64,000 nt of DNA from Palsa-504 sp963753225 (GTDB taxonomy: Bacteria > Actinomycetota > Actinomycetes > Streptosporangiales > Streptosporangiaceae), in NCBI GenBank assembly GCA_963753225.1, contig CAVWBQ010000010.1, positions 62,001-126,000 of the forward strand. The letters run 5' to 3'. Shown here one piece after another: positions 15,816-23,227 of this stretch. Under the pieces are notes generated by a model. It worked only from the letters and a program-made list of their open reading frames with translations, did not search any database and was not told where the DNA came from. The position numbers were made by a program, and so were the translations under genes. Numbering within the stretch: the first letter of the stretch is position 1; each line of letters begins with the position of its first letter.

Positions 15816-16313
15816 TCAGCATTCCAGCAGGACAGTCATCAGATGTGCAGGCAGCAGACTTGGCTGAAGATCACTACGGATCAGAAGGTTGCAGTTCAAC
15901 GCCATGCGGCGGCATCTACGGAGGACCGAGCTGGCCTGGGCGGTGACCATCGAGCGAGGCCTTTCCAGGGTGCGGCGGTTGCGGATCATCCAGGCAGCGG
16001 ATCGGGCGCGCCAGGCCATCGCCCACAGTGCGATCGGATGTGCGGTCGTCTCTGGGGTGATGGCGGCGTCGCAGATGGCGAATTGGATGATCTCGTCGAG
16101 GAAGCCGCGGCGCTGGGCGGCCGTCACGCCATAAGCGTCCACGACGGCAGCGAGCTGGCGGGCGCGGTCGGCGACCCGGGGCGGATACTCGCGCTGGGTG
16201 ACAACATCATCGTGAGGCTTGGCATTGAGCCAGTACAGCTGGGCCAGACCTTGTGAGCGCAAAATGTAGGTCATGACGCAGGGACAGGGCACGCCCAGGA
16301 ACACGGAGATCAT
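15816..16313 (-). pseudogene. C-terminal fragment of a phosphotransferase-like (APH) gene
   Basis: The middle of this frame (REYPPRVADRARQLAAVVDA, RRGFLDEIIQFAICDAAITP, TTAHPIALWAMAWRARSAAW, MIRNRRTLERP) matches the C-terminal helical part of actinobacterial aminoglycoside-phosphotransferase/choline-kinase-like proteins. The kinase core with the catalytic HGDLH and D motifs is absent, and the ends of the frame look unrelated. It is a dead fragment. Confidence 0.6.
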
Positions 16314-16366
16314 GAGGCAGCTAGCCGCAGACAGGGGATGGCTGGCGGAACATGGTGCCGAGATGG

Positions 16367-16513
16367 GCCAGTGGGGACCAGAACCCGGTCTCGGGCAAGG
16401 TGCGCATCTATCTCGCCCATTACAGCGCGGAGGCGCGACAGGTACTCATTGACCGGTACGGGGAAGAGGACATTGTGGTCGACACTGAGTCACGCCGGTT
16501 CCGCTTCACTTAG
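16367..16513 (+). pseudogene. C-terminal gene fragment, family unknown
   Basis: A 48-residue open stretch with protein-like content, VSGKVRIYLAHYSAEARQVL then DRYGEEDIVVDTESRRFRFT and a stop, but no start codon or ribosome site. It looks like the end of a larger gene, alternating strands with soluble beta character. I cannot name the family. Confidence 0.35.
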
Positions 16514-16958
16514 GATGCTTCCGAGGTCCGACAGTTCTCTGCCAGGCCAAGACCACAGTGCCATTAGCGTGCCACTAATAGCGGTCGGCGGCGATGCGCC
16601 ACGGTCACTCGCAGGCTGTCATCGGCCCTAGTGAGCCACCCAGCGCCAGGCAAAGACGGCGATCTGCGGGCCAAGATCCCCAGCGAGACTCCTTTGCTTG
16701 CCAACCGGCTGCGCTAGGCCTCGTACTGGGCGCCGTAGCGCCGTCAATGCCAGGCGTCGGGGTCCCAGAAGCAAGGTGCCAACCAGCGAGATCTATTCAT
16801 TTAACCCCTGGTACTACAGCCGCAGGCTGAGACCGCCGGGGTTCACTGCAGGTCTCTGCGCTGGTCGTGGGGCCAGTTGGCGTGCCTGGTGGTGCGCCCT
16901 GTTCGTTGCGCACAATCGGCTAGGCCCCAGGGATGTAGTTACCTGGTCGTGCGGGTCT
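16514..16958. other. 445-bp stretch without a supported gene
   Basis: Only short frames with no recognisable protein content. It follows two gene fragments and precedes the end of a minus-strand membrane protein gene. Probably decayed sequence. Confidence 0.45.
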
Positions 16959-17633
16959 CTAGTGCTGGGCTGGGTCTAGCTGGCGGTGCCGGCGGTACGG
17001 CAGGGGGTCCTTGCTGGAGTAGAAGATGAGCCCCAGCGCCGCGAGCTGGACCTGTATCATGACGCCGCCGGCGATCGCGGCGCCTGTGCCGTACGCCGCT
17101 ATAGCTGGGGCAGCCTCGGCGACAACACCAAGGGTGATGACGACCCAGACCACGCGGAAGGCGACCCTGGCCGCGTGATGCCCCCTGGCGTTCGCGCAGG
17201 CCATCCAGACCCACAATCCCAGCAGCGTTGGCGCGCCGACCATAGCCGCGGTGAGATGGGTGAGCAGGACAGCGTGCCATTGCGCCACGCTGAAGTCGGG
17301 GTGGCTGCGGATGCTGGCCGAGGTAACGCTCGCGAGGTTCACTAGGAGGGTGATCAGCACGGCCAGCTCGGCCGCCGCGCCGACGTATGTCAGGCGGACG
17401 GCGATCAGCAGCGAGCGCGGTAGCCGCGGGCCGCGGTGCATCCGCACTGCGCCCCTGAGCAGTTGCGCGGATTCGGCCAGGCCTACCCGTCGCTGGCCCT
17501 CGCGGGCGGTGGCCATCAGGACGGCGAGGATCTCCTCATCGCTCTCGCGCCGGAACGCACGGGGGTAGCACGCCAGTATTCGCCGGTACCCACGCTCCAG
17601 GCACTCTGAATCAGTGTTGTTGGGTGCGTCCAT
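16959..17633 (-). CDS. multi-pass membrane protein of the type paired with PadR regulators
   Basis: A 224-residue protein. The first 75 residues are soluble with CLERGYRRILACYPRAFRRE and DEEILAVLMATAREGQRRVG, a start I associate with actinomycete genes next to PadR regulators. Four membrane segments follow (about 78-103, 122-143, 152-178 and 183-205). The start giving MDAPNNTD is chosen since the family pattern begins soon after. No PadR gene is present here, so it appears orphaned, but a perfect palindrome lies 46 bp upstream and may be its operator. Function unknown. Confidence 0.7.
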   Translation of the reverse strand: MDAPNNTDSECLERGYRRILACYPRAFRRESDEEILAVLMATAREGQRRVGLAESAQLLRGAVRMHRGPRLPRSLLIAVRLTYVGAAAELAVLITLLVNLASVTSASIRSHPDFSVAQWHAVLLTHLTAAMVGAPTLLGLWVWMACANARGHHAARVAFRVVWVVITLGVVAEAAPAIAAYGTGAAIAGGVMIQVQLAALGLIFYSSKDPLPYRRHRQLDPAQH

Positions 17634-17678
17634 CAGGATCGCCTCCTGTCGGCTGCGGTGTCCGGCCACCTCGGTCGC

Positions 17679-17704
17679 CTATCAAAATGATATCATTTTG
17701 ATAG
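17679..17704. promoter_or_regulatory. perfect 26-bp AT-rich palindrome
   Basis: CTATCAAAATGAT followed by its exact reverse complement, with no central spacer. It lies 46 bp upstream of the minus-strand membrane protein start and contains a -10-like TATCAT. The AT richness is striking in this GC-rich DNA. An operator for a dimeric repressor is likely; the cognate protein is unknown. Confidence 0.7.
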
Positions 17705-17829
17705 ATGACATGTCAAAGGCGGCGGTCGCTCACGGTCAAAGAGACAACAGTGTGACCGTGCCCGGCGGCCAGGGCCAGGCGGCCGTTGCCGGAGCGGCGG
17801 TGCTCCTGCCCTGCGTCCAGGGCGCGTGG

Positions 17830-18072
17830 TCAGCCGGGCTGGTCGTCGCCGGGCGGTGGCGGGCTGGTCGCGGTGCGGCGGGCGGCGGGCGGCCGCCCGC
17901 GGGGCCGCATCGGCCCGGCGCGGCCGGGCAGCCGCCCGGCCTGGGCGAGCGCGTGGCGGAGCAGGAACTCGATCTGGGCGTTGGTGCTGCGCAGCTCATC
18001 GCCGGCCCAGCGGGCCAGGGCGTCGTGGACGGCGGGGTCCAGGCGCAGCAGGACGCTCTTGCGCTCGGTCAC
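17830..18072 (-). CDS. ribbon-helix-helix (Arc/HicB-type) small DNA-binding protein
   Basis: An 80-residue protein starting at GTG. KSVLLRLDPAVHDALARWAG then ELRSTNAQIEFLLRHALAQA is the Arc-like ribbon-helix-helix fold: a beta strand for major-groove reading and two helices. The tail is Arg/Pro/Gly-rich and disordered. It follows the SPFH gene in the same direction with a 34-bp gap; SPFH and this type of gene are neighbours in other actinomycetes as I recall, which suggests a shared transcript. It may regulate the pair. No toxin gene is adjacent. Confidence 0.75.
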   Translation of the reverse strand: MTERKSVLLRLDPAVHDALARWAGDELRSTNAQIEFLLRHALAQAGRLPGRAGPMRPRGRPPAARRTATSPPPPGDDQPG

Positions 18073-18106
18073 CGCGGTTCCCTGGCGGTGGTCACGGGCG
18101 GGGCCG

Positions 18107-18496
18107 TCACTGGTACAAGGTGCCGGTGTTGACGACCGGCTGGGTGGCCTGCTCGCTGCACAGCACGACGAGCAGGTTGGAGACCATCGAGGCCTTGCGC
18201 TCCTCGTCCAGCTCGACGACGCTCTCGTCCTGGAGCCGCTGCAGGGCCAGCTGGACCATGCCGACCGCGCCTTCCACGATCCGCTGCCGCGCGCCGACCA
18301 CGGCGCTGGCCTGCTGCTGGCGCAGCATGGCCTGGGCGATCTCGGGGGCATACGACAGCCGGGTCAGCCGCGACTCGATGATGTGCACCCCGGCGGGCGC
18401 GACCATGCGCAGGCCCGTCAGGGACCGGGCCTCGTGCTCGGCCACCCGCCGGTCGGGCAGGTCCGGGCCTGCGGGGGCTACGGTCTCGATAGCCAT
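18107..18496 (-). CDS. SPFH/band-7 family protein, N-terminally truncated
   Basis: A 129-residue product matching only the second half of actinobacterial SPFH proteins: GVHIIESRLTRLSYAPEIAQ, MLRQQQASAVVGARQRIVEG, VVELDEERKASMVSNLLVVL and the C-terminal QPVVNTGTLYQ. Full-length relatives add an N-terminal membrane anchor and the first half of the SPFH fold, roughly 150-200 more residues. Here an ATG is followed by 28 unrelated-looking residues, so a deletion has probably removed the anchor. The AT-rich region upstream (18510-18550) looks like a promoter. It may be a cytosolic remnant or a pseudogene still being transcribed. Confidence 0.7.
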   Translation of the reverse strand: MAIETVAPAGPDLPDRRVAEHEARSLTGLRMVAPAGVHIIESRLTRLSYAPEIAQAMLRQQQASAVVGARQRIVEGAVGMVQLALQRLQDESVVELDEERKASMVSNLLVVLCSEQATQPVVNTGTLYQ

Positions 18497-18581
18497 CTGG
18501 CGCCTCCTCTCCTAAGCAAAATTGATACCATATATTTATCTTACTGATATCCTTTTCCCGGACAAGGAGCCACGCCGGACA

Positions 18582-18667
18582 TGGCGGCACGGCGCAGGCT
18601 TGGCGGCACGGCGCAGGCTTGGCGGCACGGCGCAGGCTTGGCGGCACGGCGCAGGCTTGGCGGCACG
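18582..18667. repeat. 19-bp tandem repeat, 4.5 copies
   Basis: The unit TGGCGGCACGGCGCAGGCT repeats at 18582, 18601, 18620, 18639 and (partly) 18658 with no variation in the complete units, so it is a young expansion. Nineteen is not a multiple of three, so the array reads in all three frames in turn and is not expected to be inside an essential coding region. Confidence 0.95.
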
Positions 18668-18699
18668 TCGAACTCGGCGACGACACGACGATCTGGACA

Positions 18700-18966
18700 A
18701 TGTCCGTGCGGGTCGATGAGATCACCGGGGTCCGTTTCGTGCGCGGGCCCTACCCGTTTCCCTCGTTCCCCGGTCGGGAGGTCCTGACCGTGCAGTTCCT
18801 CGGGCCAGGCGCGGAGACGGCGCTCCACTGCTACGTGCACGACCTGTATGACGGTCAGCGGATGCGCCCGGAGAAGCTGGATGCCTGGCGGGCGCTGCGC
18901 GAGCGCTACGGCAACCGCGACGAGTCCAGGATCGATCGGGGCACCCTCCTGACCCCGGCTGCCTGA
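18700..18966 (+). CDS. hypothetical protein after the 19-bp repeat
   Basis: An 88-residue product (MSVRVDEITGVRFVRGPYPF, REVLTVQFLGPGAETALHCY, QRMRPEKLDAWRALRERYGN). The composition is protein-like, with alternating strands then a helix, but I do not recognise a family. No clear ribosome site precedes the ATG, and the tandem repeat just upstream may have displaced the original 5' end. It stands alone between convergent and divergent neighbours. Confidence 0.5.
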   Translation: MSVRVDEITGVRFVRGPYPFPSFPGREVLTVQFLGPGAETALHCYVHDLYDGQRMRPEKLDAWRALRERYGNRDESRIDRGTLLTPAA

Positions 18967-19267
18967 GCGCCGTCAGTCACCGGCCCACACGGGCGAGGAG
19001 CAGCAACGGTCTACATCCTGGGACGGATCACAAATCGGCAGGTCGGGCCGTCTGACGGCGTGGTTCTGTCAGATTCCCAAGCCGATAGCCCAGAACATCG
19101 CCGAGCGCCCACGGTCTCGCTCGCTCACCAGCTCAAACGCACGTTCCAGTGGCCCCCCAGAGCTGGCCTCCACCACGACACCAGCGGTGGCACGCCGCCG
19201 TAACCGGCCCCGCAAGCCGAGGTCACTTGGCCCGCACGCCCAGGTCACCGGGCCCCGCACGCCGGGA

Positions 19268-19885
19268 TCACGGGGGAAGAGCTGCGGGCAGGTAGGTCCA
19301 CGCGCGGGCCCGCGTGTACTTGACCTGGAACTTGACCGGGCGGAAGGTGTCGGGGCTGATCAGGCTGGGATACCGGCAGACCAGGTTGTTGAAGACGTAC
19401 TCGGAGACGATCAGCGCCAGCTCGGCGCCGGACCCGGCCAGCGCGGCCTTGAGCGGCCGCGCTTCCAGCATGCGGAACAGCAGGTTGATGTCGGTGCCGA
19501 CGAAACCGTGTCCGTCGTGCTCGACCGGCCCGATGTGGGCGGCCGCCCGGAGCTGGATGCCCGCGGCCTCGCAGGAGACGTGGTTGTGCCGCCGGATGAG
19601 GCCGCGCAGCCGCTCCGGGAGCGGGTTGATCAGGCCCTTGCAGGGCACGACGGGCGGCACCACGATCAGGGCGCCGTCGCCGCGGTCCTCGCAGAAGCAG
19701 TCCGCCCACGGGATGCCGGAGCCGTCGAAGGCCTTGTGCAGGAACTGGTAGAGCTCCTCGTGCAGGTACAGCCGGATGTCATCGTCGCGGTGCGGGCCGG
19801 TGAACCCGGCGATGTCCACCGCGAACAGGGCACACACCTGGCCGTCAGTCGGCGGGGCGGGCGTCCTGGCGGATGGGCGGCTCAC
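19268..19885 (-). CDS. protein with class III nucleotidyl-cyclase-like domain
   Basis: A 205-residue protein. FAVDIAGFTG near residue 20, DRGDGALIVVP near 70 and VGTDINLLFRMLEA near 130 follow the order of the class III adenylate/guanylate cyclase homology domain, with the first metal-site aspartate (VDIAGF) and DGALI hairpin aspartate kept. The conserved N-R transition-state pair is not obvious, so it may be a non-catalytic nucleotide-binding relative. Its GTG start overlaps the stop of a 58-residue ORF (GTGA), giving translational coupling. Family members are frequent in actinomycetes near small partner peptides. Confidence 0.7.
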   Translation of the reverse strand: MSRPSARTPAPPTDGQVCALFAVDIAGFTGPHRDDDIRLYLHEELYQFLHKAFDGSGIPWADCFCEDRGDGALIVVPPVVPCKGLINPLPERLRGLIRRHNHVSCEAAGIQLRAAAHIGPVEHDGHGFVGTDINLLFRMLEARPLKAALAGSGAELALIVSEYVFNNLVCRYPSLISPDTFRPVKFQVKYTRARAWTYLPAALPP

Positions 19886-20058
19886 CGCTGGCCCGCGCCG
19901 GAGACGGCGCGATCGGCCGCCCCGGTACCAGGCGCTCCGGCACCAGGCGCCCGGGTACGGAATTCCCCCGGGCCAGCCTTCTCGGCACCGGGCTCACGCA
20001 GCGTAATAGCGGAGGAATCCCTCGCGCCGGACGGGCCCAAGACAGTAATGTCGTACAC
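19882..20058 (-). CDS. 58-residue peptide coupled to the cyclase-like gene
   Basis: GTG at 20058 is preceded by AAGGAG seven bases away, a near-ideal ribosome site. The peptide begins VYDITVLGPSGARDSSAITL and ends in a Gly/Ala/Pro-rich tail. Its stop overlaps the start of the cyclase-like gene by GTGA. The strong ribosome site and coupling are the reasons to accept it. No family is recognised. It could serve mainly as a leader that delivers ribosomes to the next gene. Confidence 0.55.
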   Translation of the reverse strand: MYDITVLGPSGARDSSAITLREPGAEKAGPGEFRTRAPGAGAPGTGAADRAVSGAGQR

Positions 20059-20570
20059 GCTTCGTCTCCTTCCCGGGAGGTGGAGATGGGAGGGCCGTCC
20101 GTCGTCCCGTGGTGTTCTGTCTCACCAGTGAGCCACGACGTACCGGACGGTCCTCCGGCTTCTCGGTTTCTTGATTGTCGGGCCGACACTGGGATACCCG
20201 CGGGTAATCAGTCCTGGCCCGGTAATGCAGGCCTTCGCCGCTCACGCGGCTATCGCGCGCGAGCGAAAGAAAGTACAGCCGCGGCAAGTGCCGGGAATTC
20301 CCGCCGTTTCTCGCGAGAGGCCCCGTTCGCGTACCGCCCCCGGCCGGCCGCCCCGCAAGCGACCCGCTCAAGACCGAGTATCGGCTGGCTGGCCGACCCG
20401 CCGGAGGGCTGGACGACGAGCATGACTCTACCCCCCGGAACTAAGAGCATGGGGCGAAAAATGCCAAGTCGGACACGGTGTGGTTGCTGCTCTGAGGGGT
20501 TTGCTCAGCATTAACGCACGTCAAGGCCAGGATGAGGACACGCCTATCCAAATAGTAACTTTCGAGTACC

Positions 20571-20607
20571 GTGCACGAACAGATGCATGTGCATCGTGTC
20601 GTTGCAC
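20571..20607. promoter_or_regulatory. extended imperfect dyad
   Basis: Perfect core GATGCA-TG-TGCATC (20582-20595), flanked by GTGCAcGA on the left and TCGtTGCAC on the right, gives a nested dyad of 37 bp with one bulge. It could be a regulator site or fold as RNA. No gene adjoins it. Confidence 0.45.
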
Positions 20608-20645
20608 GTTCAAGCTGATGACTCTCGGCCGAACGGAAAATACCC

Positions 20646-20659
20646 TGCAAACGTTTGCA
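20646..20659. promoter_or_regulatory. orphan LacI/GalR-type operator palindrome
   Basis: TGCAAACGTTTGCA is a perfect 14-bp palindrome with the central CG typical of LacI/GalR-family operators (PurR sites read GCAAACGTTTGC). There is no LacI-family gene or sugar transport gene within the window nearby. Confidence 0.55.
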
Positions 20660-21262
20660 AGCACCATTGTGAAGAATGGTGCGCATGTGCTTCATGCGTC
20701 TAGGCGAGGCGAGAATTGATCCGAGCGTCTGAAGTAAAGAATCAGGCCGTCAGCGGCCCGCAGGCGACGCCGGATATATCGTACGAGCAAAACGCTGGTA
20801 CCAGGAAACTCCCCTGCCGGTAGTGATCTGCCGTGCCCGGTAGGCGACCGACCGCCGCCGTCCGCTGAACCCGCGCTGCGGTGGCTAAATCGTCCTGGAC
20901 GGACTGCGCCAGCGCGACCAGGACAGGAACTGACCGGTTTCACAGCCAACACGGGTTCCGGAGCCACGGTTTCACAGCGTCGCAGGTGCCCGTGGCGCGA
21001 CTGGTGCCGGTGACGCCGCTCAGCGGCCGCACCGACCGGAACCAGGCGTAAGACCAGGGCAGGACCAGGCATAGATGCCCAGACAGCAAGGAAGCCTGGG
21101 CTCGGAGCGGGGCCTGGCCACCCCGAGCCCAGACGGGAAAGGCGAGATTGCTCTCGGCCCTCCGATCAAGATCATGCCGGTTGATTCTTACAGCACGCTA
21201 GGACGCAGCTGTGAACCCGCTTTCAAGTGGATTTTGCTGGGCGCGGGGGCTGCGCGCCGACG

Positions 21263-21823
21263 TCAGGCGCTCGCTGGCGGCTGGTCCGCGCCGGGCGGCC
21301 ACGAGGCGAGCTGCTCGCTCACCTGACCAGGAAGCTCACCCGAGGCCCAGCCGGCCATATCCCGGGCCTGATCCGCTGACTGGCGGCTGCGGCCGAGGGA
21401 CACCTGCGCGCCCAGAAGCGCCGAACTCGGGTATTCACCGGTGCCTTCCGGCAGTGATTCGGTCAGCCTGACCTGATGAAGCGGACCTGACTGCAGTGGT
21501 CCCGGCTGCGGCGGCACTTGCTGGAGCGGGACCTGCGGCAGCTGTGCCTGCGGTAGCTGTGCCGGCTGCGGCGGGACCTGCTTCCCGCGCTGTGCGCATT
21601 CGTCGCGGTCAAGGAACTCGGCGAGGTAGTCGGCCTCGTCGGCGTCGATTCCGATGACGACCCTGGGCTCACCCCAGGGCTCCTTGAGTGAGTAGCCGAC
21701 GTAGCTCACGACCGGCTGTCCGGGCGCGACCGCGAGTCCATGCAGCGCGCGCCATTGTTCCCATGCAGATTCCAGGCGCGTCGCGGCGCGCTGAGCACGT
21801 GCGACCAATTCTGGATCACGCAT
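21263..21823 (-). CDS. hypothetical protein with Gln/Pro/Leu repeat middle
   Basis: A 186-residue protein. Residues 1-80 look folded: RAQRAATRLESAWEQWRALH, PVVSYVGYSLKEPWGEPRVV and IGIDADEADYLAEFLDRDEC. About 85-120 is a low-complexity stretch of QLPQA, QLPQV, PLQQV type with 15-bp DNA repeats (21533-21562), and the C-terminal 60 residues are moderately helical. The ATG at 21823 is chosen because AGGGGAGGA precedes it at good distance. It lies downstream of bldC in the same direction with a 200-bp gap. A short folded domain with this start is known to me as a conserved hypothetical beside bldC-type genes, but I cannot name it. Confidence 0.65.
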   Translation of the reverse strand: MRDPELVARAQRAATRLESAWEQWRALHGLAVAPGQPVVSYVGYSLKEPWGEPRVVIGIDADEADYLAEFLDRDECAQRGKQVPPQPAQLPQAQLPQVPLQQVPPQPGPLQSGPLHQVRLTESLPEGTGEYPSSALLGAQVSLGRSRQSADQARDMAGWASGELPGQVSEQLASWPPGADQPPASA

Positions 21824-22022
21824 CGTGCGATCCTCCCCTGAGAGCGGACCGGCCCCGGCAACGTGCCTACCGGGATGTGCCTGGCGGGCGATTCTCTGCC
21901 GGGCAGCATCCTCGGTGCGGCACTCCGCCACCGGGGCCGACCCCCCATTCCATTGATCGAGTGCTGCCGCATTCACCTTGGGTGGTACCTGACGGGCGCC
22001 CCCATGGCGAAACGGCAGAAGG

Positions 22023-22226
22023 TCACTCGGAGCGCTGCTGCGGAATACCCGCGAGCAGTGCACGAACCTCAGTCTCCCGGTAGCGCCGGTGTCCCCCCAG
22101 CGTGCGGATCGAGGTCAGTTTGCCGGCCTTCGCCCAGCGTGTGACGGTCTTGGGGTCGACGCGAAACATCGTGGCGACCTCCGCGGGCGTCAACAGCGGC
22201 TCAGCCTCTGGTGTACGTGCGGACAT
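22023..22226 (-). CDS. bldC: BldC, MerR-like developmental regulator
   Basis: A 67-residue protein almost identical in pattern to Streptomyces BldC: EPLLTPAEVATMFRVDPKTV, TRWAKAGKLTSIRTLGGHRR and YRETEVRALLAGI. BldC is a one-domain winged helix-turn-helix of the MerR type that binds DNA as head-to-tail oligomers on direct repeats and controls the timing of development. GGAGGAGAGG sits well placed before the ATG. The neighbouring shortened gene and valine/leucine dehydrogenase keep the order I recall around bldC in Streptomyces, which supports orthology. Confidence 0.93.
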   Translation of the reverse strand: MSARTPEAEPLLTPAEVATMFRVDPKTVTRWAKAGKLTSIRTLGGHRRYRETEVRALLAGIPQQRSE

Positions 22227-22603
22227 ATTCGTGGCCTCTCCTCCTGGACCAGTGCTGCGATCCTGCGTTTCTTGTATTGCCTGGTGCTCCGTGGGGAGCT
22301 TGTCGGGGATGTCCTATATGGCCGACAGGGACCATATTGCCATCACCAGCGGTGACGCGTCGACCACCAGGCGCAAAGTTTCTGTACCGGGATGCCCAGT
22401 TACTCCGCCGATCACTGTCACTCAGGGTGATTCTAGCGATACTTATCGTCGCATCGCGCCAGATTCGGAAATAACTGTCCGGCAAGTATTGGCCGGAGGC
22501 CCCCGGGCCCTCTGCTGGCTCTTCCTGTCCCGGGGGGACCGATCCCCCGGGACCCTCCTCGGGGCGAGACGAAACCCTGATCCCCCCCGAACCCCCCCGG
22601 TAA
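22227..22603. other. bldC leader region
   Basis: No gene. A hairpin at 22527-22553 ends the upstream transcript; the remainder (22227-22520) should hold the bldC promoter and a long leader. No clear operator motif is visible. Confidence 0.5.
22527..22553 (-). terminator. GC hairpin after the bldC-upstream gene
   Basis: GTCCCGGGGG (22527-22536) pairs perfectly with CCCCCGGGAC (22544-22553) around a 7-nt loop. It lies 50 bp beyond the stop of the 22604-23002 gene and before bldC, so it probably separates their transcripts. There is no T tract, as usual in this kind of genome. Confidence 0.6.
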
Positions 22604-23002
22604 TCAGTTCGCCAGCTCGAATTCAGCGAATGCACGCCAGCGGCTGCGGGCGCGCATGTACATGGCGAAGGCGAGCTCGTGCTCGCCCCGGGCCGGCTCG
22701 CCGATGGTGTCGCCGGATCCGGCCGGAAGGTGGCGCAATGCCGCTAGGCCGCGCGCTACCCGGCGGCGTGCCCGCGACATCGGCGTCGTATAGACCAGCG
22801 CGCGCGTGGCCAGCGGAATGGCCCAGACGCTGGCCAGGATGTGCAGCCGGGTGAGCAGAGAGCCAGGGTGCTCGACCGCAAGCGAGTCGCGCCGCGGCGG
22901 CCGGGTGGCGGAATCCGCGTATGCCACCCACCGGGACCGGTCGGGTTCGCGGAACGCCGACACCGGCTCGTAGATGCGGAGATACGCGGCGTAAGCCATC
23001 AC
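22604..23002 (-). CDS. shortened homologue of the protein between bldC and vdh
   Basis: A 132-residue product. It starts MAYAAYLRIYEPVSAFREPD, typical of a conserved actinobacterial protein of about 250 residues found between bldC and vdh in Streptomyces (as I recall). It continues RDSLAVEHPGSLLTRLHILA, SVWAIPLATRALVYTTPMSR, ARRRVARGLAALRH and ends with GEHELAFAMYMRARSRWRAF. Compared with the remembered family, two internal blocks of perhaps 60 residues each are missing. The frame remains open, so deletions were in frame or the family has a short form. Function unknown. Confidence 0.6.
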   Translation of the reverse strand: MMAYAAYLRIYEPVSAFREPDRSRWVAYADSATRPPRRDSLAVEHPGSLLTRLHILASVWAIPLATRALVYTTPMSRARRRVARGLAALRHLPAGSGDTIGEPARGEHELAFAMYMRARSRWRAFAEFELAN

Positions 23003-23227
23003 TGTCGTATCGTGACATACCAGAACGCCCTAAAGGCAGTGGTCAATGTAACAACATCATCTCTACTGTCAGTTACCAGCCGGTACGGAACGCATCGGGC
23101 GTTTCACGCCTCTCCGGGCGTCCCCAGGGGCCGGTGTCTACCCAAGGTCGCCACCCCGCGCACGCAATACGCTTGGTTCCGACCCGGTTCAACGAGGAAC
23201 CGGAACGGGATGAGGAGGGTCGCCACC

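Larger units (their letters stand above)
20059..21262. other. 1.2-kb gene-poor region
   Basis: No open frame has convincing protein content. The middle (20500-20700) is clearly less GC-rich than the surroundings and holds an extended imperfect dyad (20571-20607) and a perfect LacI-type palindrome (20646-20659), with no gene in a position to be controlled by them. This looks like the scar of a lost regulated operon. Confidence 0.55.

Noticed and set aside
16795..16815. Third copy of the tRNA-Lys 3' end (TTTAACCCcTGGTac)
   Set aside because: Only about ten bases fit, with mismatches, and no CCA-end or flank matches follow.
18582..18667. Possible CRISPR array
   Set aside because: The units are directly adjacent with no spacers and no cas genes are near. 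It is a simple 19-bp tandem repeat.
20692..21072. 126-codon minus-strand frame
   Set aside because: Arg/Pro/Gly-rich composition, no ribosome site, no family pattern; typical of chance frames in GC-rich DNA.
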